64,000 nt of DNA, from contig NZ_CP029639.1 of the NCBI RefSeq assembly GCF_003268635.1, positions 4,723,501 through 4,787,500 of the forward strand, read 5' to 3'. The translations under genes were made by a program, and so were the position numbers. The DNA is from Paenibacillus sp. DCT19. Lineage in GTDB: Bacteria > Bacillota > Bacilli > Paenibacillales > Paenibacillaceae. This document shows positions 25,557 to 34,980 of this stretch, in pieces. The stretch's first letter is position 1; each line of letters opens with the position of its first letter. Below the pieces are notes generated by a model. The model searched no databases and was not told the DNA's origin. It saw only the letters and a program-made list of their open reading frames with translations.

Positions 25557-27185
25557 TTACGATGAAATGAATTCTGATTCCCCGCTCTCCACCAACTTAA
25601 CGATCTCGTCCAATTGTCCATCGACCGCCAGCGGTGTGTACATCCACCATTTATCGTAGGATACGGTGTGTACGTTTCCTTTACGAACAACATTTAAGTT
25701 GCCCCACACTTCTGAGCGACACAGCTTACGGAAAGCGGCTTCGGCATACGGATTTTGCCCATTCACCATGACAAACAGTCGATCCGCATCATAATTGCGA
25801 AGCTCTTCGAAGGGTAGCTTGTCCGAGAAGGCATTATGACCGTTATAGTTGTTAATGAATTGCTGCACGAGTGGATGAGGGGTCAACTGAAGGGAGCGAT
25901 GTAGTACATGCCCCATGTTCCGGTTACCTGCCACACGAAAGCCTGTGTCATCGATCACCAGTGCCGCATACGTATCTTGTAATCCAATAATGGAAGCAAG
26001 TCGCTCTTTGGTTTGGGCAACTCTAAGCTGATGCTGTTCCATCCACTCTCTGCTTCTGCTGCGCTTGTTCACCACAGCAGAGACGCTGTCCAACTGTTGG
26101 TATACATCCTGAGATTGCCAGGGGATGCGAACCACTTCAGCAATCTTGGAAAACTGCTCGTATTCTCCCGTCGTCATATGCTCATATCCCAGAATAAGAT
26201 CAGGCTCCATACCACGAATGGCCTCGAGATCGTACGGTTCCCATTCAAATGGTCTGATTTCAGGCAAATACGGACGAACATACTCATTACGATACAAATG
26301 ATAATCAGGTGCTCCGATGGGCGTCATACCGAGTGCAAGCAAGTGAGAAGTGAATAGCAGACCGATTACACGCGGCTCGCGTTGCTTCATATACATACTG
26401 GGAGATACTCCTTCTTGCTGCTTGAACCTGCGGCTGAAATAAAACTCGTCCTTGAAGCCAACCTGTGTGGCAATCGCGTGCATATCCCGGCTTGGTGAAC
26501 GAAGCAAACGCTTCGCATGATCGACTCGCACGCGATGCAAATAATCCATCGGACTTGTTCCTGTGATCTGTCTGAAAATATGGCTATACTGCCTTGTGCC
26601 AACACAGGCCATGGCAGCCAGCTCTCCCACCTTCCAATGTTGCTGGTAATTTTCCTCGATATGAGTAATGGTTCGAAGCACAGCTTCCTTCGTATTGGCA
26701 GGTTGATCCGCACACGCCTTAACTGCAAATTGAAAAAGTGCCTCCTGAAGCAAAATTCCCCGCCTAAAGCGGCTCATGCCTATGTCTGTCATCCTTAGCT
26801 CTGCAATCTGATCCAGGAGTTCCATCAGATTAGCCAAAGGCTGTATGGAAACCAATCGATTCCCGATTATTGTTAATGGATGCTCCTCGGTCTCTCCATC
26901 CCAATCTGCACTAAATTCCAATTTATGCGCATGCACGATCTGCCCAGGCTGTTGTTCCCACTCTATGACCGTTCCAGGAAGAACCAGAATACTACTGCAA
27001 GGAACAATTGGGAAGCGTTGTCCGTCCACAACGGCAATACCTTCGCCCTCATTCATCACCCACAATGCATAATTGCCCGAAGTGAACACCCGATGTTCTA
27101 TATCCGAATGAAACGTATACACTTCGAGCCCGTTCCACCGCAAACGTACATGATCCAAAGGTAAATCAAAGTTCTGCCAATCCAC
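25557..27185 (-). CDS. AraC-family regulator with C-terminal siderophore-binding domain (Btr-like)
   Basis: A 542-residue cytoplasmic regulator in three parts. There is a cupin-like N-terminal domain (about 1-160), a pair of AraC HTHs (about 168-267; VGELAAMACVGTRQYSHIFR and IATQVGFKDEFYFSRRFKQ), and a FecB/FhuD-type binding domain without signal peptide (about 270-540; IGLLFTSHLLALGMTPIGAP, EPDLILGYEH, NVVRKGNVHTV). This is the design of Bacillus Btr (YbbB), which binds ferric bacillibactin and activates its importer. GTG at 27185 follows an AAGGTGA site. The gene lies downstream of a matching binding lipoprotein, with its own Fur box upstream, so it is probably iron-repressed and activates the neighbouring uptake genes. 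Confidence 0.9.
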   Translation of the reverse strand: MDWQNFDLPLDHVRLRWNGLEVYTFHSDIEHRVFTSGNYALWVMNEGEGIAVVDGQRFPIVPCSSILVLPGTVIEWEQQPGQIVHAHKLEFSADWDGETEEHPLTIIGNRLVSIQPLANLMELLDQIAELRMTDIGMSRFRRGILLQEALFQFAVKACADQPANTKEAVLRTITHIEENYQQHWKVGELAAMACVGTRQYSHIFRQITGTSPMDYLHRVRVDHAKRLLRSPSRDMHAIATQVGFKDEFYFSRRFKQQEGVSPSMYMKQREPRVIGLLFTSHLLALGMTPIGAPDYHLYRNEYVRPYLPEIRPFEWEPYDLEAIRGMEPDLILGYEHMTTGEYEQFSKIAEVVRIPWQSQDVYQQLDSVSAVVNKRSRSREWMEQHQLRVAQTKERLASIIGLQDTYAALVIDDTGFRVAGNRNMGHVLHRSLQLTPHPLVQQFINNYNGHNAFSDKLPFEELRNYDADRLFVMVNGQNPYAEAAFRKLCRSEVWGNLNVVRKGNVHTVSYDKWWMYTPLAVDGQLDEIVKLVESGESEFISS

Positions 27186-27206
27186 AGTTGTTCACCTTCC
27201 TCCAAA

Positions 27207-27221
27207 TGAAAATGATTCTCA
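27207..27221. promoter_or_regulatory. Fur box upstream of the AraC regulator
   Basis: TGAAAATGATTCTCA matches the Fur 7-1-7 consensus at 12 of 14 defined bases, 22 bp before the regulator start codon. Confidence 0.6.
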
Positions 27222-27298
27222 TCTACAACTCATTGTACGATAATTTAGACATGCAGAAAAGCCCCCTATATATAGGGAGCTTGTACACTAGTTCTTCC

Positions 27299-28333
27299 TT
27301 ATTGTTTATGTTGTTTAAACAATTCCACTGCTTCGTCCAGCAGCGCATCGGTGGAAAATAACGTATAAGACCACCATTTGTCATGCGGTACGATAAATAC
27401 GTTGCCGTTTTTGACCGCAGGCAGGTTCTGCCACAGCTTGGACTCCTTCATTTTCTCATAAAATTCCGTTGAGCCTGGTTGGGTATCATTCACCTTAATG
27501 ATCAAGTAATCTGCAGTAAGCTCAGGCAATTTCTCCAGTGATTGCGGCTCGGTATACACGAGGAATCCATCACTTTTATCAACCTCTTCCTGAACCCATG
27601 GCATGCGTTTCAATCCGAGCAGTTCATGCAATACAAAGCCCATATTGCGATTACCTGCGACTTGGAAAGAATCTTTGAAAATTTCGACAGCCGCTACTGT
27701 CTGGTCTGCTCCAACAAGGCTGCTCATTTCCGCTTTGCGTTCTTCTACCTTCGCCTCATGCTTCGTAATCCATTCTTCTGCTTCTGACTTTTTGCCAACG
27801 ATATCACCGATATATCTCAGTTGATCGTACAGATTGTCTTCCCATGGATAGACCACCGTCGGAGCAATCTTCTCCAATTGTTCAAGCACATCCGCTTCGA
27901 CAAAGGAGGACGCGATGATCAGATCTGGCGCAAGTGCTGTCACAGCTTCCATATTAGGTGGATAGTCACCAGCGATTTCAACTTTGCTAGCTGCATTTTT
28001 GAGATAATAATCCTGATCAATCTCATACTGGAGTCCACCTACTGGCGTAATACCAAGGGCAAGTAATTGCGTCGTTGCACTGATTGAGAAAATACGCTGT
28101 GCTTGCACAGGAATCTCTTTGGTTCCCGTAGGATCTGTAAAAGTTTTCGTTTGTGCAGCATCATTGGATGCCACTTCTTCCTGCGTTGTCGTTCCTGTGT
28201 CCGTTGACGACGAAGCCGTCTGGCTTCCAGTGGATGAACCACTATCGGCTTGCGTTCCACACCCCGCCATAATTAAGATCAACAGCAATACGATTGCTGC
28301 AGACATCATGCTATGCAACCCTTTTCGTTTCAT
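27299..28333 (-). CDS. Siderophore-binding ABC transporter lipoprotein
   Basis: Solute-binding lipoprotein of 344 residues. Signal peptide MKRKGLHS with core and LIMAGC lipobox (Cys25), a Ser/Thr-rich linker (about 26-60), then the FeuA/YfiY-type fold: GTKEIPVQAQRIFSIS, LALGITPVGG, ALAPDLIIASSF, VAGNRNMGFVLHELLG and NVFIVPHDKWW. The last motif (P/SYDKWW) also occurs in the adjacent AraC regulator's binding domain, suggesting that both bind the same ligand, likely a catecholate or related siderophore. AGGAGATC precedes the ATG, and a Fur box lies 34 bp upstream. No permease or ATPase is adjacent, so it must use transporter subunits encoded elsewhere. Confidence 0.92.
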   Translation of the reverse strand: MKRKGLHSMMSAAIVLLLILIMAGCGTQADSGSSTGSQTASSSTDTGTTTQEEVASNDAAQTKTFTDPTGTKEIPVQAQRIFSISATTQLLALGITPVGGLQYEIDQDYYLKNAASKVEIAGDYPPNMEAVTALAPDLIIASSFVEADVLEQLEKIAPTVVYPWEDNLYDQLRYIGDIVGKKSEAEEWITKHEAKVEERKAEMSSLVGADQTVAAVEIFKDSFQVAGNRNMGFVLHELLGLKRMPWVQEEVDKSDGFLVYTEPQSLEKLPELTADYLIIKVNDTQPGSTEFYEKMKESKLWQNLPAVKNGNVFIVPHDKWWSYTLFSTDALLDEAVELFKQHKQ

Positions 28334-28366
28334 TAATGGATCTCCTCGCTATGCAGTATTCAGTAA

Positions 28367-28381
28367 TGAGAATCAATATCA
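28367..28381. promoter_or_regulatory. Fur box upstream of the binding lipoprotein
   Basis: On the minus strand TGATATTGATTCTCA matches the Fur consensus at 12 of 14 defined bases, 34 bp before the start codon. It lies in the divergent interval shared with the AraC fusion gene (28334-28580). Confidence 0.6.
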
Positions 28382-28580
28382 CTTAGACTAGAATACCGGA
28401 CAGCCCTCTTCTTTGCACATGGAGAATTCGGCGATTTTTCTTAGATCATTGAGAGATTAAGTGTTCTCCGTTAAACAAGATTTGAATCTGCTATCTTCAC
28501 AATAGGCTATAACATGATTATAATAACTCAATCACATCAAAGGCTGGCCTCAGCAGCTCTTGAAAGGAAGAAACTCCTCA

Positions 28581-30536
28581 TTGAAATCAATCCTGAATAT
28601 ACAAGAGCACTTGCTAATCTGGAACTGTGCGGCGATCAATGTTATGGATGTACGACATATTGTAGTTCAAGCGGGCGAGTACATCCCATCTTACCTATTA
28701 CCTGCCAATGCCTTTCTCTATACAACGCAGGGGAATGCGACTGTTATTTTAGATGGAAACGAACATGCAACCAAGCCTTATTATATGCTTCATGGGGGCA
28801 AAGGTACCAAGCTTGATATCATCCTCACGGATGAAATCTTTCAATATTATCTGATCTTCTACAAAGCTTCCATCCCAGCTTCTGCTGGGCAGCGTGCACT
28901 TCGCCATATCGATCAACACTTGCCGTTTCGTATGCAATATGGTTTTGTTCCCCTCCATCCTGCCATTCTCTATGAACTATCTGAACGGATGCTGAGCGAG
29001 TGGCTTGTATCGGAACGTTTGGAACGGTTACATGTCAAAACTCTATTCTATCAATTTGTATATGAACTGTTTCGACAAATGAATCAGCAGCAGGTCAACC
29101 TAATCAGACCTAACTTAACTTCTCAGCTTATTCACTACATGCAGGCAAACTATGCAGAACCAATCACCCTGGAATCTCTTGCACGTACGTTTCATTATAG
29201 CGCTCCTTATCTGTCCAAATCCTTCAAGCGCGAAATCGGTACAAGCATCATCGATTATTTAATAAACATTCGAATGGACAAAGCAAAAAATTTATTACAA
29301 CAGACGGATCTATCTCTACAAGAGATTGCAACAAGTATCGGATATGCAGACGTATCTTACTTCATCAGAATTTTTAAAAAGTCTACCGGAGTAACACCGA
29401 AACAGTTCAAGCATGAGTCTATGTCTGTAGAAAAAAGAACGGATCATCCTACGGTTAAGCTTGGATCGTCCATTGCCGCACGCAAATTGCGTCGTTATAT
29501 TGATAACAAAGATGATAATCATTATCAATATAGCGAAAAAGGGGATTTACAGATGTATAGAAGCAAGCTACCGATAGGAATCGCCTTACTGCTATGTCTA
29601 ACTCTTCTCGTTAGTGCATGCTCCAGACCAGCAACCACGAATGGAGGTGCAGGCAGCGCAGCCCCAACAGTAAGCAACACAACCAATACAGCAGCGGGAA
29701 CAGCAACGGGCAGCCCAGAATTGATAACATACTCTGCTATTAACGGCGAGGTGCAGATTCCCAAAAACCCTCAAAGAATCGTCATGGTGGCAGGAGCTTT
29801 CACCGGGCATCTATTAGCCCTTGGTCTTAAGCCGGTAGGTGCTGGCGATGAGTCTTTTAACAACTACACAGAAGGCAAGTTGGACAACGTGGTCAACATT
29901 GGAAATGATGTGCCCTATGAGCAAATTATGGAGCTGCAGCCCGATTTAATTATTGTCTGGAATGATCCTGAAACGATTGAAAAGCTGTCTAAAATTGCTC
30001 CAACTGTCGCAGTTGAGTACGGTAAGCCTCTTCGGGAGCAACTCATGGATTTTGGCCAGATGACTGGTAGAGAAGAGCAAGCGAAAGCTTGGATTGCAGA
30101 ATGGGATGCAAAGATCAATGAATACAAGCCACTCGTGAAGCAAGTGGTAGGTGACAGCACGGTTTCCATTTTTGATTCGGGAAGTGCGAAGGAATTTTAT
30201 GCTTACGGCAGTTTTGGCCGAGGTGGAGACATCATTTATGGTGAGTTCGATCTGAAGGCACCGCCAATCATTCAGAAAGAAGCCATTGATAGCGGTAAAG
30301 GCTGGGCTAAGCTATCTCTTGAACTGTTACCTCAATACGCAGGGGATTATATCTTTATTAGTGGCTGGACAGGCGATGAAAAGGCCTCTTCTATATTTGA
30401 GGGGAATATCTGGGATAACCTCCCTGCTGTTCAGAATAATCACGTTTATGTTGAGGATAGTCGTGGCTTCGTGTTTAGCGACCCGATCTCGCTAGAAGCC
30501 CAACTTGAATTTGTGGTTAATAGCCTTACGAAGTGA
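28581..30536 (+). CDS. AraC regulator fused in frame to a siderophore-binding lipoprotein
   Basis: One open frame of 651 codons from TTG 28581 (AAAGGA upstream; TTG 28560 is an alternative). Residues 1-175 are a cupin-like sensor domain and about 180-280 an AraC double HTH (LESLARTFHYSAPYLSKSFK; IATSIGYADVSYFIRIFKK). A 45-residue basic linker follows. Residue 325 is the Met of a complete lipoprotein signal (MYRSKLPIG, core, LLVSAC), then a FecB-type binding domain (QIPKNPQRIVMVAG, LALGLKPVGAG, LQPDLIIVWN, WDNLPAVQNNHVYV). A membrane signal in mid-protein is odd. The lipoprotein has its own ribosome site (AAAGGGG before ATG 29553), promoter and perfect Fur box inside the frame, so it is probably also made alone as 327 residues. 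A lost stop or a frame error could have joined two genes. Confidence 0.85.
   Translation: MKSILNIQEHLLIWNCAAINVMDVRHIVVQAGEYIPSYLLPANAFLYTTQGNATVILDGNEHATKPYYMLHGGKGTKLDIILTDEIFQYYLIFYKASIPASAGQRALRHIDQHLPFRMQYGFVPLHPAILYELSERMLSEWLVSERLERLHVKTLFYQFVYELFRQMNQQQVNLIRPNLTSQLIHYMQANYAEPITLESLARTFHYSAPYLSKSFKREIGTSIIDYLINIRMDKAKNLLQQTDLSLQEIATSIGYADVSYFIRIFKKSTGVTPKQFKHESMSVEKRTDHPTVKLGSSIAARKLRRYIDNKDDNHYQYSEKGDLQMYRSKLPIGIALLLCLTLLVSACSRPATTNGGAGSAAPTVSNTTNTAAGTATGSPELITYSAINGEVQIPKNPQRIVMVAGAFTGHLLALGLKPVGAGDESFNNYTEGKLDNVVNIGNDVPYEQIMELQPDLIIVWNDPETIEKLSKIAPTVAVEYGKPLREQLMDFGQMTGREEQAKAWIAEWDAKINEYKPLVKQVVGDSTVSIFDSGSAKEFYAYGSFGRGGDIIYGEFDLKAPPIIQKEAIDSGKGWAKLSLELLPQYAGDYIFISGWTGDEKASSIFEGNIWDNLPAVQNNHVYVEDSRGFVFSDPISLEAQLEFVVNSLTK
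29473..29527 (+). promoter_or_regulatory. Internal promoter and perfect Fur box within the AraC-lipoprotein frame
   Basis: TTGCCG (29473-29478), a 17-bp spacer and TATATT (29496-29501) form a sigma-A-like promoter. TGATAATCATTATCA (29513-29527) is a perfect 15-base Fur box just downstream, covering the expected start point. The ribosome site and ATG 29553 follow. This layout belongs in front of a gene, yet here it lies inside a continuous coding frame. Confidence 0.75.
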
Positions 30537-30580
30537 TTAAAAGTTAGTAGTCGAGAAGGGACATTTCTCGCAGTATACTC

Positions 30581-30609
30581 AAGAGCCCGCGGACACCGCG
30601 GGCTTTTGT
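30581..30609 (+). terminator. Terminator of the AraC-lipoprotein gene
   Basis: AGCCCGCGG (30584-30592) pairs with CCGCGGGCT (30596-30604), followed by TTTTG. Confidence 0.85.
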
Positions 30610-30687
30610 TATGGTCAGATTTATAATTTATAAGCATGCAGACATTCCTGGAGAATCCTCATCTTACAAGGACAGCACTACATCCTC

Positions 30688-31227
30688 TTACCTTTCAAAT
30701 GTGGCTACGATTACGGCTCTGCCTAATGTATGAGTTAACATGTTAAACCCTAAAAATGCCGGTGTGGCATGAGCGGGAACGCCGAGATCCTCAACATCCA
30801 GAGCGTGTACAATAAAATAATAACGATGCGGACCGTCTCCGACTGGTGGCGCTGCACCAATAAATCCTGCAAACAACCCATCGTTCTTCAATTGAATAGC
30901 GCCATCCGGCAAACCTGAACCATGCTCATGACCTGCTCCTGTTGCCAATGCTGTCACGTTAGCAGGGATATTAAAGACGGACCAATGCCAGAATCCAGAT
31001 CCTGTTGGTGCATCCGGGTCATATACGGTAACCGCATAACTTTTGGTTCCCTCTGGAGCACCAGACCATTTCAATTCAGGCGAAATATCTTGCCCTCCTT
31101 CTACTCCGAATTTCCCCGAGAGTTGCGGAGCAGATAACACACTATTATCAGTAATATCAGAACTTGTCACATTAAAACTAGCCACTTCAGGCAATCTTGC
31201 AAACGGATTATTTTGTTCACTTCTCAT
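30688..31227 (-). CDS. YbhB/YbcL-family PEBP-like protein
   Basis: Phosphatidylethanolamine-binding-protein/Raf-kinase-inhibitor fold of 179 residues; bacterial members have no settled function. Hallmarks are ISPELKWSGAPEGTKSYAVTVYDPDAPTGSGFWHWSVFNIPA (here about residues 47-90), where D-P-D-A-P and W-H-W line the anion pocket, and GPHRYYFIVHALD near residue 130. ATG 31227 is chosen because GGAGG lies just before it; the frame extends 21 codons upstream without a ribosome site. Divergent from a LysR regulator across 136 bp, which is the classic arrangement for regulation by that protein. Confidence 0.92.
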   Translation of the reverse strand: MRSEQNNPFARLPEVASFNVTSSDITDNSVLSAPQLSGKFGVEGGQDISPELKWSGAPEGTKSYAVTVYDPDAPTGSGFWHWSVFNIPANVTALATGAGHEHGSGLPDGAIQLKNDGLFAGFIGAAPPVGDGPHRYYFIVHALDVEDLGVPAHATPAFLGFNMLTHTLGRAVIVATFER

Positions 31228-31363
31228 GATAAACCTCCACGTTGTTCTCTTATATGTAGGAGCGGCCGTTCCATGATCGAAGTATAACAAACATTATTTC
31301 ATTGTAAAAATAGATAGTTTTAATTATAATCATTGTGATTTTGAATGATTGGAGAGAAGCCAT

Positions 31364-32242
31364 TTGGAGTTGAGACATTTAGAAGCATTCAAGACGGTCT
31401 GTGAACAGTTGCATTTTACCAAAGCAGCCGAGATGTTAAACATTGCACAACCGACTCTAAGTCAGCAGATCAAAGCGTTAGAGGAAGAGATTGGGACGCC
31501 TTTATTTGATCGGCTAGGCAAGAAGATTTTAGTTACAGAAGCAGGCCAAATTCTCTATAACCAATGCACCCAAATTTTTAGAAATCTAGACTATGCCTAT
31601 GATGCGATTAATGACTTACGGACGATGCAACGTGGCAAATTAGTGTTGGGTGTACTCCCCTGTGATGTGGATGAGCTATTGACACCTGCTGTGATTGAAT
31701 TTCACCAAACGTTTCCCAACATTCAGCTCTTGATCCAAGACTCCGATCGAATTGTAGAAGAGGTGCTGGAAGGCAGCATAGATATTGGCATCACGACAGT
31801 TCCTGTAATCCATGACAGTAGGCTCATTCATTTGCCTTTGTATACAGAGCAATTTGCAGTAGCTGTATCTAAAAACAGTGAGTTAGCAGTACGTTCTGAG
31901 GTAACACTGAATGAACTTAAAGATTGGAAGCTTGTGTTATTTCCCGATCATCATCCTTGCCGTAAATTAATTAATAGCCTGTGTGAAGAACAAGACTTTA
32001 GCGTGAGTCCTATTATTGAAACGTCTGCCATGATTTCTTTAATGCGATTAGTTAAAAATAATGTCGGTGCAGCTATTCTGCCCAAACCACTTTTGCAATC
32101 CTGGGATGAGCGGTTCTATCACATAATCAATCTGATCGAGCCCACCCCGGAACGAGATATTAGTATCATCTATCGATCTGACAAATTCCTGAGTCAGGCG
32201 GGTAGAGCGCTTATTAGCAAAGTTATGAAGCAGTTCACATAG
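31364..32242 (+). CDS. LysR-family transcriptional regulator
   Basis: Regulator of 292 residues. TTG 31364 is selected because GGAGAG lies 7 bp upstream and it yields the typical start MELRHLEAFKTVCEQLHFTKAAEMLNIAQPTLSQQIKALE (given here as residues 1-40), the winged-HTH of the family. The substrate domain (about 88-290) shows GKLVLGVLPCDVDELLTPAV and VKNNVGAAILPKPLL, as in CynR/CysL-like members. It is divergent from the PEBP gene, which is its likely target; the co-inducer is unknown. Confidence 0.92.
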   Translation: MELRHLEAFKTVCEQLHFTKAAEMLNIAQPTLSQQIKALEEEIGTPLFDRLGKKILVTEAGQILYNQCTQIFRNLDYAYDAINDLRTMQRGKLVLGVLPCDVDELLTPAVIEFHQTFPNIQLLIQDSDRIVEEVLEGSIDIGITTVPVIHDSRLIHLPLYTEQFAVAVSKNSELAVRSEVTLNELKDWKLVLFPDHHPCRKLINSLCEEQDFSVSPIIETSAMISLMRLVKNNVGAAILPKPLLQSWDERFYHIINLIEPTPERDISIIYRSDKFLSQAGRALISKVMKQFT

Positions 32243-32446
32243 ATCACTTCCATGATCGCAAGCTTCTACTTTTGAGCCAGTTATCAAAAGGACGGACAAG
32301 CCGCAAGCACAATGGCCTTTCGCAAATGGATTCCTTTGATGACGGAAAGCGATATTTTCCTGATTTTTTAGTGAAACAGTATATCGCAGGGTAGACTCTG
32401 ACCAACGATCATTATGCATATGTCAAAAGCCGGTCAATTCAATTTC

Positions 32447-32467
32447 AGCCTGCACTTCTTGCAGGCT
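32447..32467 (+). terminator. Hairpin terminator downstream of the LysR gene
   Basis: AGCCTGCA and TGCAGGCT form a perfect 8-bp stem followed by TGTTTGT. It lies in a 729-base gene-free interval (32243-32971) that also holds a promoter-like TTGTAT-N16-TATGAT (32609-32636) and a cre site for the GH43 gene; the rest is not recognised. Confidence 0.6.
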
Positions 32468-32730
32468 TGTTTGTGTTCCATGGCACGCTTGCCCCTTATC
32501 ATTGCATAGAGCAAGCACTCCAATGTAAAACCCGCCAAGTTTGTATTTCCGCCATCTCAACCTCTCCTCTCTAATCAAGTTACGTTTACAAAATTAGATA
32601 AAAAGTGATTGTATTCTAGCAAAAATATGATATGATAGCGTCAAGTTAATAAACATTTAAAAGAAAATATGAAAAATAATTACAATTAATTTCGTTTTTT
32701 TATGGATTGATATCATTTAATCCATTGTAT

Positions 32731-32744
32731 TGAAAGCGATTGCA
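32731..32744. promoter_or_regulatory. CcpA-binding cre site upstream of the GH43 gene
   Basis: TGAAAGCGATTGCA fits the cre consensus TGWAANCGNTNWCA at all but one position. It lies 227 bp upstream of the hydrolase start and about 95 bp after a candidate promoter, consistent with carbon catabolite repression. Confidence 0.65.
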
Positions 32745-32971
32745 ACAAACAACCGGAGAGATTATAGCGTTTCTAGCAGCGTCCTTCGATTGCAAAATTA
32801 CTGTTGGGTTATAGCTGTCCGTGGCCGTCGTGATATGTACACGCCGTGCAAGTCGTATGGCTTGAGCCATAGATGATGCATCCCAGATCTAACGACGAAG
32901 AAATACAAGAAGAACGGAGGTGAAGTGAGGTCATTCCCGTTTTCACATTTTAACTTATGGAGGCGAAATGT

Positions 32972-34894
32972 ATGATCCGTAAACCCCTTGCCATGATAAT
33001 GTCTTTTCTTCTGGTGCTGTTCCTCTTCCCCGCTCAATCAAGCCATGCAGCCAATGCACCACTTGCCAAGCTCCCTGGGAACGCCAACCCCCTTATCGAT
33101 CATAAATTGGGAGCAGACCCGTATGTGCTTGTACATAACAATCGGGTCTATGTATATATGACGGGTGATTCATATCTGTATAACAATGATGGCTCCATTA
33201 GAGAGAACCAGTACAGTACCATCGGCAGAATCAATGTAATCTCCTCTTCCGATCTCGTGAATTGGACAGATCATGGCTCTATTCCAGTAGCTGGTGCGAA
33301 CAATGCCAATAACGGTCAAGGTATAGCCAAGTGGGCAACCCAATCCTGGGCTCCTGCAATGGCGAAGAAAACGATCGGTGGCAAAGATAAATTCTTTCTC
33401 TATTTTGCAAATTCCGGTGGCGGTATTGGTGTACTAACAGGTGATTCACCTATCGGCCCTTGGTCAGATCCGCTGGGACGTGCACTTCTGACACATAGCA
33501 CACCGGGTATGGCTGGGGTAACCTGGTTATTCGATCCGGCTGTTCTTGTCGATGACGATGGTTCGGCTTATCTGTACGCGGGTGGGGGTATTCCAGACGC
33601 CAATAATGCAGCATCCATCGCTAATCCAAAAACAGCTCGGGTGATTCGTCTCGGCGCGGATATGATCAGTGTGGTAGGAAGTGCTGTAACGATTGATGCC
33701 CCTTATATGTTCGAGGATTCGGGCATACACAAATACAATGGCAAATATTATTACTCCTATTGCATCAACTTTGCGGGGACACATCCTGCGGCATATCCAA
33801 AAGGCGAAATCGGATATATGGTAAGTGACAGTCCAATGGGTCCATTTACGTATCAAGGACATTTTCTCAAAAATCCCGCAACGTTCTTCGGCGTAGGTGG
33901 GAATAACCATCATGCCGTGTTCCAGTTCAACAATCAATGGTATGTCGCGTATCACGCACAAACAGTAAGCAAAGCATTTCTTGGCGATGGTAAAGGATAT
34001 CGTTCGACGCACATCAACATGCTGACACATAACGTGAATGGAACGATTCAGGAGGTACAAGGCAACATGGCTGGTGTTCCCCAAATTGCCAACCTGAATC
34101 CGTATGTTCGCGTAGAAGCTGAGACCATCGGCTGGCAAGCGGGAGTTACAACTGAACCGAGCCAAGCGAGCGGTGGGCCGATTGCTAACCAGAACGTGAC
34201 GAACATTCATAATGGAGACTGGGTTGCTGTGAGTAATGTTGATTTTGGCTCGGCTGGTGCTTCAAAATTCAAGGCCAATGTCGCTTCTACAGGAAATGGT
34301 AACATTGAGGTTAGACTGGACAGTCCAACTGGCCCTCTAGTTGGAACTTTGAACGTAAGTCCAACTGGCGGTTCACAGACTTGGAGAGAGCTAGAGACGA
34401 ATGTGACCAATGCTGCGGGGGTACATGATCTGTATCTAGTATTTGCCGGCACGGGGAATGGGAACTTGTTCAACTTGGATTACTGGCAATTCACATCCGG
34501 CTCAGGCACTACTCCGAATCCCAACCCTGTCGTGAGCCGTTATGAAACTGAAACAATGACCATCGGTGGTCCCTATGCTGGCCTGATCAGTTCTCCTTTT
34601 AATGGCGTAGCTCTATATGCAAATAATGACTATGCGGCATATAATCAATATTTTGCCTTCCCAACTCACAACTTTTCGGTTCGCGGAGCGTCCAACAACA
34701 ATAATACCGCCCGTGTTGATCTGGTGATTGGTGGAGTAACAGCTGGCTCCTTCTACTTCACTGGAACCCAACCCACAGTGCAGACACTGTCGAACGTTAC
34801 CCATGCCACAGGGAATCAGGAGGTTAAGCTGGTGGTCACCACAGATAATGGTACATGGGATGCATACATCGACTACCTTGAGCATTCCCAATAA
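32972..34894 (+). CDS. Secreted GH43 arabinofuranosidase/xylanase with CBM6 and CBM36-like modules
   Basis: Extracellular hemicellulase of 640 residues. ATG 32972 follows TGGAGG at 8 bp and opens a signal peptide (MIRKPLAMIM to SSHAANA, about residue 27). The GH43 five-blade propeller (about 30-375) shows LGADPYVLVHNNRVYVYMT (catalytic base Asp), WLFDPAVLVDDDGSAYLY (second Asp) and APYMFEDSGIHKYNGKYYYSY (general acid Glu). A CBM6-type module (about 380-505; RVEAETIGWQAGV, NGDWVAVSNVDFG, NLDYWQF) and a C-terminal module resembling calcium-dependent CBM36 (about 515-640; RYETETMTIGGPYAG, NGTWDAYIDYLE) follow a Pro/Asn linker. The architecture matches Bacillus/Paenibacillus XynD-type arabinoxylan hydrolases. 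Exact specificity is not determined. Confidence 0.93.
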   Translation: MIRKPLAMIMSFLLVLFLFPAQSSHAANAPLAKLPGNANPLIDHKLGADPYVLVHNNRVYVYMTGDSYLYNNDGSIRENQYSTIGRINVISSSDLVNWTDHGSIPVAGANNANNGQGIAKWATQSWAPAMAKKTIGGKDKFFLYFANSGGGIGVLTGDSPIGPWSDPLGRALLTHSTPGMAGVTWLFDPAVLVDDDGSAYLYAGGGIPDANNAASIANPKTARVIRLGADMISVVGSAVTIDAPYMFEDSGIHKYNGKYYYSYCINFAGTHPAAYPKGEIGYMVSDSPMGPFTYQGHFLKNPATFFGVGGNNHHAVFQFNNQWYVAYHAQTVSKAFLGDGKGYRSTHINMLTHNVNGTIQEVQGNMAGVPQIANLNPYVRVEAETIGWQAGVTTEPSQASGGPIANQNVTNIHNGDWVAVSNVDFGSAGASKFKANVASTGNGNIEVRLDSPTGPLVGTLNVSPTGGSQTWRELETNVTNAAGVHDLYLVFAGTGNGNLFNLDYWQFTSGSGTTPNPNPVVSRYETETMTIGGPYAGLISSPFNGVALYANNDYAAYNQYFAFPTHNFSVRGASNNNNTARVDLVIGGVTAGSFYFTGTQPTVQTLSNVTHATGNQEVKLVVTTDNGTWDAYIDYLEHSQ

Positions 34895-34980
34895 TTCAAG
34901 CACCTAAGAGAGTGCTCTTTCGAATCGATCTATAGCTGTACTGAGCATTATCCAATAAGTAAATCACGAGGAGTGAGGAA

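Noticed and set aside
31324..31338. PerR-like box TTATAATCATTGTGA between the PEBP and LysR genes
   Set aside because: It has two mismatches, overlaps a probable -10 element in AT-rich DNA, and neither neighbour is a typical PerR target.
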